Of a stretch of 64,000 bases of DNA, positions 1 through 11,930 are shown one piece after another. The stretch comes from Antedon bifida (Eukaryota; Echinodermata; Crinoidea; Comatulida; Antedonidae). The notes beneath the pieces are model-generated. The model was not told where the DNA came from. It worked only from the letters and a program-made list of their open reading frames with translations, and searched no databases. The DNA is taken from contig OY727094.1 in assembly GCA_963402885.1 (NCBI GenBank), forward strand, positions 7,814,501 to 7,878,500. The letters are read 5' to 3'. The translations under genes and the position numbers were made by a program. The first letter of the stretch is position 1. The number at the start of each line of letters is the position of its first letter.

Positions 1-295
1 TTTATACTAGGACAAAATAGATTGATGATCAATTAAAAATATAATACAATACAAATAAACATATAACAAAACCCATGACGGTGACAAACAAAAGCAAACT
101 TAATTGCTGCAAAAGATTCTCTGCAAATTTTATCAAAGACAGTGACAGCATAAAGTGTTATCCTATAGTTTTAGAATGAAAACTTTTTTAATTTCTTTTG
201 TTTTATGTAAGAAAAATGTATGTTTATCTACTATCATCGATTGTTTTATATGGCTTTTTTTATGACAAACTTTAAAAAGAAATGGAGAAAATTAC
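1..295. other. ELYS intron 2 (partial)
   Basis: This is AT-rich intron of the ELYS gene running off the left edge. I see no exon or recognisable repeat in it. Confidence 0.6.
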
Positions 296-540
296 CTTGA
301 ATGGAAATGAAACTTGGGTTAAAATCTGCGAGGTGACAACATCAACAAGGCACAGCATACCACCATTTTGCACATCCAGTCCGACAAGAAGTTGAGACGA
401 TCCTGGGATGCAGTATTCCTTCACGCTTGTGATCGTACACCTCTTTTCACTTTGAAAACAAAACGAGGCCAAGCGTTGACCCGATGATGTTCCGATGACC
501 TCAAGTACTTGCCCACGTACAAGCCAATTCCACTTGCCAT
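296..540 (-). CDS. AHCTF1: ELYS coding exon 2 (first propeller blades)
   Basis: The acceptor is AAATTTCAG|ATGGCAAG and the donor is TTCAAG|GTAATTTT. The exon is 245 bases and ends at a codon boundary. It carries the conserved LLVGLD...MLCLVD propeller segment that identifies the gene. Confidence 0.87.
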
Positions 541-1032
541 CTGAAATTTAAATTATTTACAATTGTTATGTACCGTATTGTGGTATCAAGTATTATGTTT
601 TAAATTAATGGTGAAATGCAAATTAAATGTTACATTTTATTACAACAAAAATGTAAAAGTACTTCTTGGTTTTGTCATAAACTAATCAGAATTTTAAAAT
701 GTTCTGATTAGTTTTAGAGTCATTATATCTGTTGATAATATTATGAATTGATTGGATTGTTTCAACAAAAATGTACAAAAGTACTTCTTGGTTTTGGCAT
801 AAAACTAATTAGATTAAAAATTAAAAATGGTCTGATTAGTTTTAGAGTCATTATATCTGTTGATAATATTATGAATTGATTGAATATAAAGAAACTTACT
901 GTCACTGGTTCCACCATAAATAGATGCCCCTACATCGCTGCCTTTCCCTAACTGACGTTGTAAGCTCTGGAGCGAAGCAGAGTTGAATGGAATTAAAGTG
1001 GAGGTTTGGTCAGCAAGCTGCTGCGCCCTCAT
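296..1032 (-). CDS. AHCTF1: AHCTF1/ELYS-like nucleoporin, N-terminal two coding exons (partial gene)
   Basis: ELYS is a large nuclear-pore and chromatin-binding protein that recruits the Nup107-160 complex to chromatin after mitosis; its N-terminus is a beta-propeller. Two coding exons are visible, 1032-900 and 540-296, encoding the first 126 residues. The joined protein contains GKWNWLVRGQVLEV, then VKEY, LLVGLD, GGMLCLVD, which matches the human ELYS N-terminus (GKNGLACLACGPQLEV, VKEF, LLIGLEE, GSVLCLYD) in order and spacing. The start ATG at 1030-1032 has an in-frame TAA 30 bases upstream, so it is the real start. Exon 1 leaves one base and exon 2 begins with two, so the phases fit. The 3' part of the gene lies beyond the left edge. 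The identification is from remembered family sequence. Confidence 0.85.
641..889. repeat. Tandem duplication of about 120 bp inside ELYS intron 1
   Basis: Two adjacent diverged copies (about 641-760 and 761-889) share, in order, ACAAAAATGTA, AAGTACTTCTTGGTTTTG, TCTGATTAGTTTTAGAGTC and ATTATGAATTGATTG. The second copy runs to within about ten bases of the exon 1 donor. It looks like a local segmental duplication, not a transposon. Confidence 0.85.
900..1032 (-). CDS. AHCTF1: ELYS coding exon 1
   Basis: This exon begins with MRAQQLADQ and encodes 44 codons plus one base. The donor reads GACA|GTAAGTTT on the minus strand. It is followed by a 359-base intron. The residues are weakly conserved, as is usual for the first residues of ELYS before the propeller. 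Confidence 0.8.
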
Positions 1033-3416
1033 TATAATTTTTGTCCGAAATCTACCAAATTAAAAATAATAAATGCATTTTAACCAAAAAGATGGCGTTA
1101 TTATTAAGTCCTGGAAATAAAATAAATATTACCAATACAGTACTACTAGGCCTAGTTTGTTAATAAATAAGGAATGCAAATTAAACCTGTAGTATTATCT
1201 AGCTAGGCCTGCTATGCTAGGCCTTTTACAAGTGTGGTGTAACTGTAAGTGGAAAAAATATTAGGCTAGTTAGCCAATTTACCAGCTAGGCCTACGTAGA
1301 AGGCATTCAAGGAATCTCTAAATATTTCATTCCAATTTTCAATGCAAACAATAATATAATATTTGTTGGCATCAATCAATCATCAATTATTTGATTTAAA
1401 CAATTTTATTTAAACAAATTCCATTTAGGCCTAGGATATTTTAAAATTATTTTTAATGAATGATTGATTTATTGTATTGTATATAAATGTGTGATAGTAA
1501 AACAAGCAACTACAATTTAGCAATTCATCTGGGGCTAGCCCTCCATGATCATTTCTTGAGTTGACCCAACTGCAACTAGGCCTAGCCCTACACGGTGTGA
1601 CACATGCAATTGGCAAGGTGGCCACGCCGACGAGAGAAGAAGTCCAGCCCAGTCGGTCGGCACATTTATTTACGGTTATTAGCCTAGCAAATTATAGGGT
1701 TTTATTAACAACTCTATCTGTTTATAATGAATTATAACTACACAATATATTAAATAATTTTGTAGGTATACAAACTCACATAAACCAGTTTTTATTCTAT
1801 CGAACAATTTGAATTCACGTTCTCTATAAAAAATCCCGCGATCCGCTCTTTAATCGGCCATGTTTAAATTTGAATTGTATCTAAATGGTATTACATAAAC
1901 TATTTATTCTGTAGAAACATTATAATATTTCTAAATAAATTAAATATAGTATCAATAGTGTATTTTATTTTAAAGAATATATATTCATTTGTAATTTAAA
2001 TTGAATAAATATGAAGTAAGAAATTAAACTTGTCTTAGTTTTTGCAACTTTGTTGAGGGCGCACTCTTTGTAAACAAAAACAATAGAATTTTTATAAATT
2101 AATAATAAAGTTGAGAAAGTTGAGGGTAGGATTGAATGTGTATTGACAAATCAAACAAAGGTTTTACTATTAATAATTTGCGTTAGATAGAACAACGCGT
2201 TACTCTCAATAATTAAATATTATTATTATTATATTTAAAAGGTAAGCTTCTATTCTCAATTATTAGATTATTAGGTATCTAATCTTAATCGATTTTGGTG
2301 CAGTCCGATACTTAGTACCGACATGTATTTTTAGTCAGCGTCGAACTGACGCAAAAACGCTAAATTGTATAGTAATTAGTATTCAGTATATGTTGTTTCG
2401 CTTAGACATTGTTGTAGTAATTTTTCTGTCCGTAATATTGTTACTTTCTAGTTTTATAGCGTTTTATTACCTTTTATTTTATTTTTGTTTTACCGGACCA
2501 TCGAACCATGGAGGTAAAACTAATGTTATACCTCCATGATCGAACGATAAGACCCATAGGCCTACCAGGACAATATAACGATCAACGATAAGTAAATAAT
2601 GCATTTTTCCTACCTAAAACAAAAGAAATCGACATAGTGTTCATCCTAGGTCTAAATATTAACCATTTATAATGCTCCCTTTGATGGAAATAAGTCCAAG
2701 TACAGATGATGTCATGATTGTAAGTGCAAGTTATTGACCACGACGTACAGTATACAATACGATATTGTTCTTATTTATCATTACGTCTTTTGATTTGATT
2801 GAATTCAAAAAATATTAGGCCTATTTAAAAATAATTTTTTACACTATCTTCCTTTGCTTTATGTAAGAAAAATGAATATAAATCCTAATCGTCGTTCGTA
2901 ATATCATGATATAGAAAACTGATGTCCAGTGATGGACATCAGAAATTATTATATTTGTTAAAACATATATAATAATCTGCTTTGATATATAAAAATATGA
3001 ACCAAATCAAAATATTTTATATTTTTAATAATTTTACATGAAATGTGCTATAGGCCATTGAACTGTGGCTGTGCGACGACCCTGTGTTGTACGTATCTAT
3101 AGCCTACCCTGTACTTGATAACACTATATAAATAATATGTATACAGGTTAAAGTACAGTTGGCCAAGTTAGCCTTGGTTAGAATAAACAGTATTTAAGCT
3201 CTGACATGACGTGACCCAAAGACATGTTTTAAATTGTTTTTTATCTTTATTTGCGACATTCAGGTCTTGCATTTTAAGTTTGAGGTAAGACTAAGAAGGA
3301 TGGAAGGATTATAATTGATACTGGCGCTGGACGCAGATTATTGAAGTATTTTGTTGAAGAAAGTTTGATGTTCTGAAGGCTAGGCCTGACGTATCAATTA
3401 AAATCAGTCTTCAGCC
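1033..3416. other. Divergent intergenic region between ELYS and GPR157
   Basis: About 2.4 kb separates the two start codons, which are transcribed away from each other, so both promoters and any 5' non-coding exons must lie here. The relatively GC-rich patches at 1540-1670 and 1830-1865 (with TCCCGCGA, similar to an E2F site) are candidate ELYS promoter parts. TAGGCCTA recurs at about 1148, 1290, 1426, 1578, 2558 and 2817. I see no coding exon. Confidence 0.5.
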
Positions 3417-4043
3417 ATGGCAGAAAATGTAACCTGGTTTCCGGTACATCCTGTTCCATCATCATCACCAATACAAATCGATGAATGGATAGAAAGTTTA
3501 ACTGTGACGTCATGTATTCTGTCAGCAATTGGATCCATATTAATTATTTTAACTTTTATTATTTGGCGCGACCTCCGAACAAAAACACGTGAACTTCTTG
3601 TTTATTTATCAGTTACGACCTTCTTTGTATCGGTTAGTTATGCCTACGGGATAATTGAAGATTTCCATTCCAATCCTATCGGATGTACTGTACAGAGTGC
3701 CATTACAACGTTCTCCGAGACCAGCTCTTTTTTCTGGACTGTTGCAATTGCGATTTACCTCTATGCGCTAGTGGCACAGTCCAGTCAGGTTGTGATGAAT
3801 AGGCTGGTGTGGTTATTCCATTTTGTCTGCTGGGGTGTTCCACTTATAACAGTGATTGTTGCAGTATCTTTTGGTGCTCTGGGGTACGATGATTCGTATA
3901 CATCCGTAGGGTGGTGCTGGGTCGACTTGGATGTGAAGCACAGGATTATGTGGATGTTGTTGGTTGGTAAAATGTGGGAAATCGCTTCATATTTCATCCT
4001 ACCTCTTCTCTATATCTTAATCAAGAGAAAGTTCAAAAGATTT
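3417..4043 (+). CDS. GPR157: GPR157 exon 1
   Basis: This exon encodes 209 codons, from MAENVTWF to the end of the fifth membrane segment and the basic KRKFKRF. The donor is TTT|GTGAGTAA. Reading past the donor gives only a short unrelated extension, which supports splicing here. Confidence 0.93.
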
Positions 4044-5087
4044 GTGAGTAAATTTATACAATTATTGCTAAATTGTAAATGAATCTCCATTAAAAATAAT
4101 ATAATCAGTAATAACGCTCTATTAAACTGAACGAAATAATTGGCAAAACCTTACAGAGACCGACAGAGGGCGCCCAATTAACGTATTAGTCCATGTTGAA
4201 GATACAGATAACTCGAGATTTTGTGATGTCATCATATATCGATTTTTCTTGAAAATCAATTGGTAGGGTCTACGGTACAAAATTCAAAACAATTTTAGGA
4301 CGAACGAACTCTCACTTTTAAAAATTGCAACAATGTTTATAATAATTATATACAATTTTTTTTACAACGTCCAGGTGTCCGACCAGAACCAAGTGACGGT
4401 GATTTCAAACCAGGGATTGGTTACGACAGTCACTCTTAAGATTGATGTCAAGCTGACGTTTATTCCAATAGTGTTTCTGGTGTTACATATCTGGAGTACG
4501 GTCCGATTCGTTTTAACGGTTTATGATAGTAGTGCTGTTTCCAACCCTATTCTAATTCTGTTACATGTAAGTAATTTCATCAAGATTTTGTTATGTTAGG
4601 GTCAGGGGTCAGAGAGGGAGACCAATATTTTTGGGGAATCAGCCATCCAATAACATTTACTTTTCTGTCACCTGCACATTCAAAATGAGAAGTCTTCCTA
4701 ACACCAATGAATATGGAGTATAACCAAATAAATAGGCCTACACTGAAATTGTCTATCCACTGTTGAGAAACTGTATCAATTTCTTTGTCAGAATTGTAAC
4801 TTTACTTTGGATATTCTCTCAAATTACAAATACAAATTACAGATATGTCTTTTCAACAATTTTAATTTCTTATATTACAGGGAATAGGCAATAGTTTCCA
4901 AGGAGCGGCCAACTGTATAATGTTCTGTCTTTGTAACAACAAAATCAGGCATCGTTGTAGAAGAGCCTGCAGGCGGTTAACAATAGGCTGCTGTACGTTG
5001 AAATGCTGCCAGCGTCGTAGAAGAAACGAGGACTCTACTGGTATAATTGTGAATACGAATACGGACAACGCCTTCCAGCAACCGTAA
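3417..5087 (+). CDS. GPR157: GPR157-like orphan G protein-coupled receptor, complete, three exons
   Basis: This is a seven-transmembrane receptor. In vertebrates GPR157 is an orphan receptor reported on primary cilia and linked to Gq signalling. Exons are 3417-4043, 4375-4566 and 4881-5087, with all junctions at codon boundaries, giving 341 aa against about 335 in human. Matches to human GPR157 include SSFFWTVAIAIYLY, WGVPL, SVGWCWVDL, WMLLVGKMWE, HIWSTVRFVLT and, in exon 3, GIGNSFQGAANCIMF. Exon 1 carries about five helices, exon 2 the next, and exon 3 the last helix and a Cys/Arg-rich cytoplasmic tail. The start context is CAGCCATGG. The two introns are 331 and 314 bases, and no retroposed features are seen. 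The match is strong along the whole length. Confidence 0.93.
4375..4566 (+). CDS. GPR157: GPR157 exon 2
   Basis: The acceptor is CGTCCAG|GTGTCC and the donor is TTACAT|GTAAGT. The 64 codons include LTFIPIVFLVLHIWSTVRFV, the sixth helix. Both ends are phase 0. Confidence 0.92.
4881..5087 (+). CDS. GPR157: GPR157 exon 3 (C-terminal)
   Basis: The acceptor is TATTACAG|GGAATA. The 68 codons start with GIGNSFQGAANCIMF (human GIGNTFQGGANCIMF) and end in a Cys/Arg-rich tail finishing NAFQQP, then TAA at 5085-5087. Confidence 0.92.
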   Translation, partial: GIGNSFQGAANCIMFCLCNNKIRHRCRRACRRLTIGCCTLKCCQRRRRNEDSTGIIVNTNTDNAFQQP

Positions 5088-7005
5088 AACGTCGCTGAGA
5101 AGTGATTTTCGGGCGCCCTTAATTTTTGCGATCATTTGTCTGTCGCGAAAATAAGGGCGCGCGAAATCGCAAATTTCCCAGTAAATAGTTGCTGTATTCA
5201 TGAACGGTTCCTGTTTTTCTAATGGCTCGAGTGAAACGATTCTATCTATACGACCAACCGCGATGTGGACGTCCACTTGATATACAAACACCCTCACTAA
5301 CTGGGGGTTATCTTTTTATGGGATATGGATTTTTTAAATATTTATTTCAACAATATTTAATGATGGTGGTCCCTCCAGCCGATGTTGATTATAGGACCCT
5401 GGGTAGCAGCACCTTTCACTCTCGGCTTGCTATGGTGGAACACCTCATACAGACCTCCCAAACTCTCCCGGCAATGCCGGAAGTCTCACAATAAAATGCA
5501 ATTTCCTCCCGATTTTGGATAAACAAAAAAATATCCCGATAATCTAATATCTATTATTCCAGATGATAAAGAAAGAAAAGAAAATATGTTAAATATCAGT
5601 TCGCAAGATGTTTGTATAAACAATTCATGTATTGTTTAATAAGTGAAATAATGAGTTGGCATCGTCCCATGTTTACTATTATAAATACCAATACCTTTAA
5701 TTTTCTAATAGCGCCCTCTATAATTTGATGTATTTATCAAATATTATAGCGCCCTCTATAGTTTGGACATGATGTCGTAAATCCTTACGATATTAATTTT
5801 TTCCAAGTCTAGATTGGGAGGTCTGCTTATATTATGCAGAGTAAACCGCGAGCCAAAATGCCTTTCATCCCCGTATAAATTGTTTGAATAATTGGTTTAT
5901 CCAGTAGAACCAATCCTTTGTGGGAAAACTTTCCCGTTAATAGGCCTATCGCTACGGCGGCCAGAGAGTTTGGTCCCGAAGGTGTGTCTAATCATGGTCT
6001 AATTAATAGGATGGTTTCATGTATCCTACTCATGGTGGTACTTTATAGCCTAAATTTAAAGTCTGTGAAGCATATTCTTCATATTAATCCGCTATCGACT
6101 TTCCACAAGTAGGCCTATGTCATGGCAAACGTACCACTACCTTAAATCTCCATTCATCCGCGGGCTTAACTTGCATCCTGTAAGAAATGATGAAGAAAGT
6201 CATTGTCTGATAAATTTATTTGTAACATCAATAATCAGTTTGTGTAAACTTAGAAAAGTCGGAACTATTTAATTATATCTTTTCTAAATATAGAAAGCAC
6301 AAACTAAACTAATGAGTCGGAGATGATTGATCAACATAAATTGTTTTATTTTCTAAAAATTAGCCTCTAAAGTGTATATTAATCCGTTGCGTGGGGTAGT
6401 AATGGATTTTGTAAGAAATCCATTTTGAAATGTTGGGCCGGGCCGTCTTTTATATTAATTTATATGTAAAAAGAAAATATGTAGTGTGCTGATTTTGTAT
6501 TTTTACTGTGATTATTGGATCAATCAGAAACAAATTGTATTTTTTGTATTTTGTTGACCTACTTTTAAAGTTATTTCTAATTATTTAACGGTTGTTTATA
6601 ACGTGTTTATGGCTTATTTTAATTTCTTTTTTAACTAGCGTAAAGTGTTCTGAGTGCGCAGGCGTATGAGAACAAAAAATTGTCTAGACACACACACACA
6701 CACAACACCCAAGAGTCTCTATCTAGACCAATTACTCAGTCAAATTCTGTAAAATAATCTAAATTTGATACTTTATAAATTATGTTTTTTGTTATGTTTT
6801 TTTGATGGATTCGGTTTAAAAAAAAAAATATTTTACTGTAGGCCTAATTGTGATTTGTTTACTGACAAAAAAAATTCCCAGTATAATGAAAAAATACATA
6901 TAAAATATATTTAAATATATAGTAATCCTAGATTCAATTGTAGCGGTTTACGTTTATGTATTTGTCCTTCAATATGAAAAATAAAGATGAATGAAATAAA
7001 ACTTT
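5088..7005 (+). other. GPR157 3' untranslated region and downstream DNA
   Basis: There is no coding exon. Candidate poly(A) signals are AATAAA at 5490-5495, after a small CCGGCAATGCCGG hairpin, and at 6980-6985 and 6995-7000. Two copies of TATAGCGCCCTCTATA-like sequence lie at about 5709-5765. A short CA run is at about 6690. Which signal ends the transcript cannot be told from sequence. Confidence 0.45.
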
Positions 7006-7892
7006 AAATAGGCCACTTTTCCATATAACAAAAACATAATAAAATAATGATTTCACAAAATGAACAATTAAATTTAACCCGTAATGTTTTTTTGTTCGAT
7101 CTAATTTTTGATCAAATTGAATAATTATTATGTGACATTAAAATCGCATACACAAAGTGTAAAAAATATTTTTTTTTTCAGCAGGACAATATATCAGATG
7201 TCAGAGTGTAATAATGAAAAATAAAACTCTATTAAAAAATACACTTTTTCGTCTTTTCTTGTTATCTCAACTAGACTACAGAACATCCACCATTATATTT
7301 TAAATGCTAAGTAAATATAAATGGTTGTTTGAGGAAAGACTTAAGTTTTTCTAGAAAAAGTATTGGCCTAAGCAGCAACAGTTTTGACAATTGTATTAAT
7401 GGTATAGAGAGAGCGATAGAGAGAGAGAGGTGGGGAGGGGGGGGGGGAGAGAATGAACATTTTGTTAACCACTTTTGCTTTGACCAACCACGATTGAGCC
7501 TTGACCTTGGGTTCGGAGGCGAGGCACTATGATACACGGCCACTAATTTATCTAGGTCGTGATACGATATTCATAACAAAGACGTTCTTGTTTTCTCAGC
7601 TGGTATCTAATAGTTCGATAATTAAAATTGCTAATTAATTGCATGGTTGATTTGATTAATATTTCTCGGAAATCCGAATGTGATTCTGCTTTATCTGGTC
7701 CTAATTAATAATGTTATCCCATCTGTAGGCCTACACCTCTGGTCATCCAGCCTTGCAGATAAACAGTTACAAAATATACATTAGGCCTACTAGTCTTAAA
7801 ACTAGTAAAATGTTCGCAGGTATACGGCATTGTCCGTTCTTTAACACAGCCTTGGCTATTAGGACGAACTTTAGTTTTTAATCTAATTTTGT

Positions 7893-8232
7893 TTAAAGAT
7901 ATATTGTCCCCTTGAAAAAATAATTATTTAAATTTTTGTTGTTGAATATGCTATTTTAATGTCACATAATAGTTATATACTTTGAAAAAAAATTTAATCG
8001 AAAAAAAAAATATTTCCCTGAAGAAAAAACTGTAATTTAAAGCAAAACATAGTCAAATTGGCTGCCAGCCAATGGGTTTTTGGTTGAATTTGACTATTTA
8101 TTTTGTCATTTTATATGATAACATTTTTTTTTGACGGAAGGGAATAACTTTATTAAAACTACAAAATAACCTATTCAAAGTCTGATTAATTAATCTTCAT
8201 TTTTCATGTTTTTGGGGACAATACATCTTTAT
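7893..8232. mobile_element. Family D element (ATATATTGTCCCC ends)
   Basis: The left end is TTAAAGATATATTGTCCCCTT and the right is GGGGACAATACATCTTTATAA. The core is GGCTGCCAGCC in a TTGGCTGCCAGCCAATGGG palindrome, followed by ACTTTATTAAAACTAC. About 340 bp, non-coding. Confidence 0.85.
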
Positions 8233-8865
8233 AAGATGTTTATAATTGTATTTTAATATACTTATTAAGCAGAAGTCTCAATTGTAGGGTTACATGAGTT
8301 TCTCAATGAGATAAGACTTTCGGCACGTAGCATAATTATTTTAAAACTGATGTGAAAATCTGTACTTCAGAATTATGTATATATCCATCCATACGCGCCT
8401 CCTCCCAAAAAATAAGTATTTTGTATTCTATATACAAATAACGAATAAACAAAATTCAATGTAGTATGCACGTGGATATTTGGCTAGGGGTTTATCGTTT
8501 GTTGTATACTGTCACTTCCTCGAAGACACTGTTATGTATTATTGTTGCCAAGTTAACGGTTTTTTCAGGACAAAATAGCTTAATATTAAACAAAAGTTAA
8601 TATCCGGGATTTTGTCGGTATTGGCAGCAAAATTCGATGCCAAACGAGAAATATTATGTAGGTCTCAAATCCTTTCTCACTGGTCGATATTACTATGTTT
8701 ATCTCTATTATTATTGTTTCTATGTTAACGATTAACAGACTATTACCGGCATATATTGACAATCTGTGAAAGCCGAGTTTTGACGGTATTGCGGTAATTG
8801 ATAGTTCGATGCCAAAAAACATGAATATTTGCATGAATTTATAGTTGGTTGTAAAAGTGGCGTAA

Positions 8866-9046
8866 CGCAGACGTTTGTTTAGGAACCCTAAGTGGCCTTC
8901 CAACGCTGGAAGCCTCGGGCGTTATTAGCCCTTTTCGCCATATCTTCAAGTCTTTTTTCCTCTGGGTACTGCTCAGGGGCCCCCATATAAGCTCCGGGGC
9001 CACTGGCGGGTTTAGCCAGTGAGCGCTCATAGCCGTTACGCCACTG
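8866..9046 (-). mobile_element. Family C element with CAGTGGCGTAAC ends
   Basis: AGTGGCGTAACGCAG on the left and CGTTACGCCACTG on the right. The interior has the shared GC-rich segments CCCTAAGTGGCCTTCCAACG and GGGGCCCCCATATAAG. The ends and non-coding interior suggest a hAT-like non-autonomous element. Confidence 0.8.
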
Positions 9047-9325
9047 AGTTGTAATGAACAGGCCTACAATGAACTTTATTTGTAATATTTTTTTTCCGTT
9101 AGATGACGTCAGAAACCTGACTGAAATCAATAGTTACGAGAGTTACTGAAATAGCATAAATGTCATCCGGTGAAAATGCGCATAATAAGCGGCACGTAAT
9201 TATTCATAAAAAAGAAACGAAACTAGTAATGCGTAGGTCTTGGGATGCGGTTGTGCCGCACTGAATCTTAAATGAGCTATAACTCGAATGCGAGTAGCTC
9301 CCCATTGAAACATTATTAGCTACAT

Positions 9326-9526
9326 CCATTGGCGTAACTGCTATAAGCGCTCGCTGGTTAAACCCAGGGGCCCCGGATCTTATGGGGGCCCCTGAGCAGT
9401 GTCCAAATGAAAAAACAGGCATTACAATATGTCGAAAAAGGCTAAAAAAAACCCCCGAGGCCTCCAGCGTTGGAACCCCAAGTGGCTCTCCAACGATGGC
9501 CTCCCGGGCGTCTGAGTTACGCCACT
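9326..9526 (+). mobile_element. Family C element, opposite orientation to its neighbour
   Basis: CCATTGGCGTAACTGC on the left and GAGTTACGCCACTGG on the right. The interior has GCTCGCTGGTTAAACCC, GGGGCCCCTGAGCAG and CCTCCAGCGTTGG. It lies about 280 bp from another copy in the reverse orientation. Confidence 0.82.
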
Positions 9527-9570
9527 GGCTAGCCTACATCTCTGCTCTGAAATGTAATATTGGCTCTAAT

Positions 9571-9704
9571 GCTTGGTTCTCACTAGTGACGCAACACAAC
9601 GACGCAACGCAAGGGATTTGACCAATCACAAGCGATGAATTTATTTGACGGTCGCTTGTCATTGGTCAACTGGTTTGCGTTGCGTCCTAGTGGGAACCAA
9701 GCTT
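9571..9704. mobile_element. Family B inverted-repeat element
   Basis: GCTTGGTTCTCACTAGTGACGCAAC on the left is the inverted complement of GTTGCGTCCTAGTGGGAACCAAGC on the right, about 134 bp in all. The centre has GACCAATCACAAGCGATGAA. No coding capacity: a MITE. Confidence 0.85.
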
Positions 9705-10022
9705 AATGCGCCGCACTGAAACGTAAAGTATGTGACACCAAAACATGTCGCTCTCTACTGCAACCACCGGCGCAATCATGAAGAGTGATGGTTGACACAA
9801 GATTGTAAAAATCGGCAACACCAGTCCTAAACAATGTGTGAAAATATCATAATCAACTGTACAATTAGTAGGCCTATAATCTTAGGAAGCGGACCAGGCT
9901 GAACCATCTTCGGCCTTTTCTTCCCTTCTTACTCCAACCCTTCCTCCCTACTGCCGTAACCCCATCCCCAACTAAGCGGATACAGTATTCGACTGCATAC
10001 GTTCATTCAAACTGCACCTCTA

Positions 10023-10110
10023 AAGCTTGGTTCCCACAGTTCGCATAATCCATCGCTTGTGATTGGGCAACTCACGTCCTTGCGTTGCGTCCTAGTGTGA
10101 ACCAAGTTTT
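10023..10110. mobile_element. Family B element, short internally deleted copy
   Basis: AAGCTTGGTTCCCAC on the left and GCGTCCTAGTGTGAACCAAGTTT on the right enclose a shortened core with CATCGCTTGTGATTGG. Confidence 0.75.
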
Positions 10111-11242
10111 AGCAGTGCATTTCGAGACACATGCGAGGGCAATGAACATACTAAAACAAAAACAAGAATAAAGTTAATTAAACCGAATTTAATAACAGCT
10201 TAACGTATAATCAATGATAATTGTCTATCTCATGAACTGATATAATCAGCAGTTATAAAACAGACGGTAGACGGTACTGTTAAATCTACCTTATATTAAA
10301 ACATTAGTGAATCTCATTGCTAAAATTCCAACTGCAATATAAATTCAATCAATGTTCATTTCGTAAATTTGCCAACTTCGTTTTCTACCACGCGTTCTAT
10401 CGACCAGTATCCGATCCACGGATTAAAACAACGGAATAATCACCGTATAGTACTACAAACTAATAATTCGTGGCCTAGCTAGCTTTAATATCTATACGCC
10501 CACTCAATCCGTTAATTTCATCTTTGTCTTGTTTAAATTGATTGAAGTAACGGCGTTAATTACAATATTGAACTCTTATCGTCCGTAAATGATATTTTAC
10601 TGAGGCTACTGATGATCGGATCGTTTATTACAATTTTAAAGTTTATAGTTTCCAGTATATAATATGAAGCACTTGCATCATGCGCGGCTACCCAGTTTCA
10701 TGCCGATACCAAACCATGACGATCGGACCTTCAAATTTAAAGAATTCCCGACAACTTTTGTATAGTTATTCCGTTTCTAAGTTTACAACAACGCTTATTC
10801 ACATTCTTAAACGTCGTTCTCGTCATGCACAGCGTACTCATTGCAAGTTTAATTTCTTAACACTTGTCCACATTACAGGAGCTTGGATTAGAACAAATCC
10901 GTTTGATTAGTAAAACTTCGGCTTGTCCACACCAAACACAATTAATTTAGGCCTAGTAGTAGGCATAAACCATCTTATTTTTTATTACGCGCGCGCGTCA
11001 ACACAATTTTGAGCGCGTACGTGTGTACGTGAACACACGTCATATTATTATCCTTGCTATTCATTGTACCAAAGACAAGTTTGGTTCACATGATACAAAA
11101 CGACATGACCGAACTAATTTGCAAAATGTTCCGTTGCTCTAATACGTGAATATAAACCACGTGTATGTAATGGCAATTAAGGTTATGCATCGTAATTACG
11201 GACGAAACTGCTAATTGGCTAGATCCAAGGCGACCGGTAAAC

Positions 11243-11284
11243 TATAAGTACAACAGCTCGTAGATTAGTTATTACACTCAGACT
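11243..11284 (+). promoter_or_regulatory. Candidate core promoter (TATA and initiator) of the orphan secreted-protein gene
   Basis: TATAAG at 11243-11248 is followed about 35 bases later by CTCAGACT (11278-11285), a good initiator. A 5' exon with a perfect donor begins just after it. The spacing is slightly long for a TATA box, so the exact start is uncertain. Confidence 0.45.
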
Positions 11285-11402
11285 TTTAAGTTCGCTATGT
11301 TTATCTTGTCTTAAAAGTTACTGTAGGCGTGTCAAACAATATTTGCTGTTAGAAAAATAATATTGTTGATTGAAAATCTATTTGGAGTTCGTTTAGAAGA
11401 AG
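11280..11402 (+). other. Probable non-coding first exon with short upstream ORF
   Basis: It runs from the initiator-like site to AGAAG|GTAAGATA (donor at 11403). The next coding exon starts exactly after an acceptor with no upstream ATG of its own, so a separate 5' exon is needed, and this is the best candidate. It contains ATG-TTT-ATC-TTG-TCT-TAA at about 11298, a five-codon upstream ORF that could lower translation. Confidence 0.5.
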
Positions 11403-11930
11403 GTAAGATATTTATTTTTCATTTAGTAATTCTTCTAATAATTTTTAGTAATTTTTATTTTAACAATTTAATTTTTTGGCAAGCAACCGAGATACAATCG
11501 ATGTTGTTCAATATACGACTGCGATTTCACACTGGTGTTTGTATGAATGTAACCTGTACTTCTATTCTAACAATATTTAGGTAGATCAGTACGTTCGCCT
11601 AATTTACGGGCCTGATTTTTCGTGAATTATTGGGCTACTGTCCCTGTGTTACAATTTAGACTGTATTTTTATGTTAGTGAAATCACAACATTTGAGATAT
11701 TGTCCCTCCCTACGTGAGCGCAGTCTGTCGATATTACTTTAAAATGGCAAACATTATTTATTATAAAGAAGATTTTTTTAATGCATTGCATATTATAATC
11801 TCTTCGTGTAAATTGTACATTGCTATCAGAGTCTAGTAATTTTCGTCGCCTTCATCAATCTTTTTAACGTACCGTATATTTTAGTAGAACCCATGTAAAG
11901 TTGACACCTTTGGGCTCAAAACAAGTGTAC

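Larger units (their letters stand above)
7006..11279. other. Intergenic field of short transposons
   Basis: No gene is seen. A GA/GGGG-rich purine tract is at about 7405-7455. Several inverted-repeat elements, listed separately, lie at 7893-8232, 8866-9046, 9326-9526, 9571-9704 and 10023-10110. Alternating purine-pyrimidine DNA (CGCGCGCG, then ACGTGTGTACGTGAACACACGT) is at about 10985-11040. Confidence 0.6.

Noticed and set aside
5222-5494. 90-residue plus-strand frame after GPR157
   Set aside because: It lies in the likely 3' untranslated region, has no recognisable domain and an ordinary composition for chance frames.
8586-9422. Several frames of 63-105 residues
   Set aside because: They run through family C transposon copies and flanks with no transposase motif.
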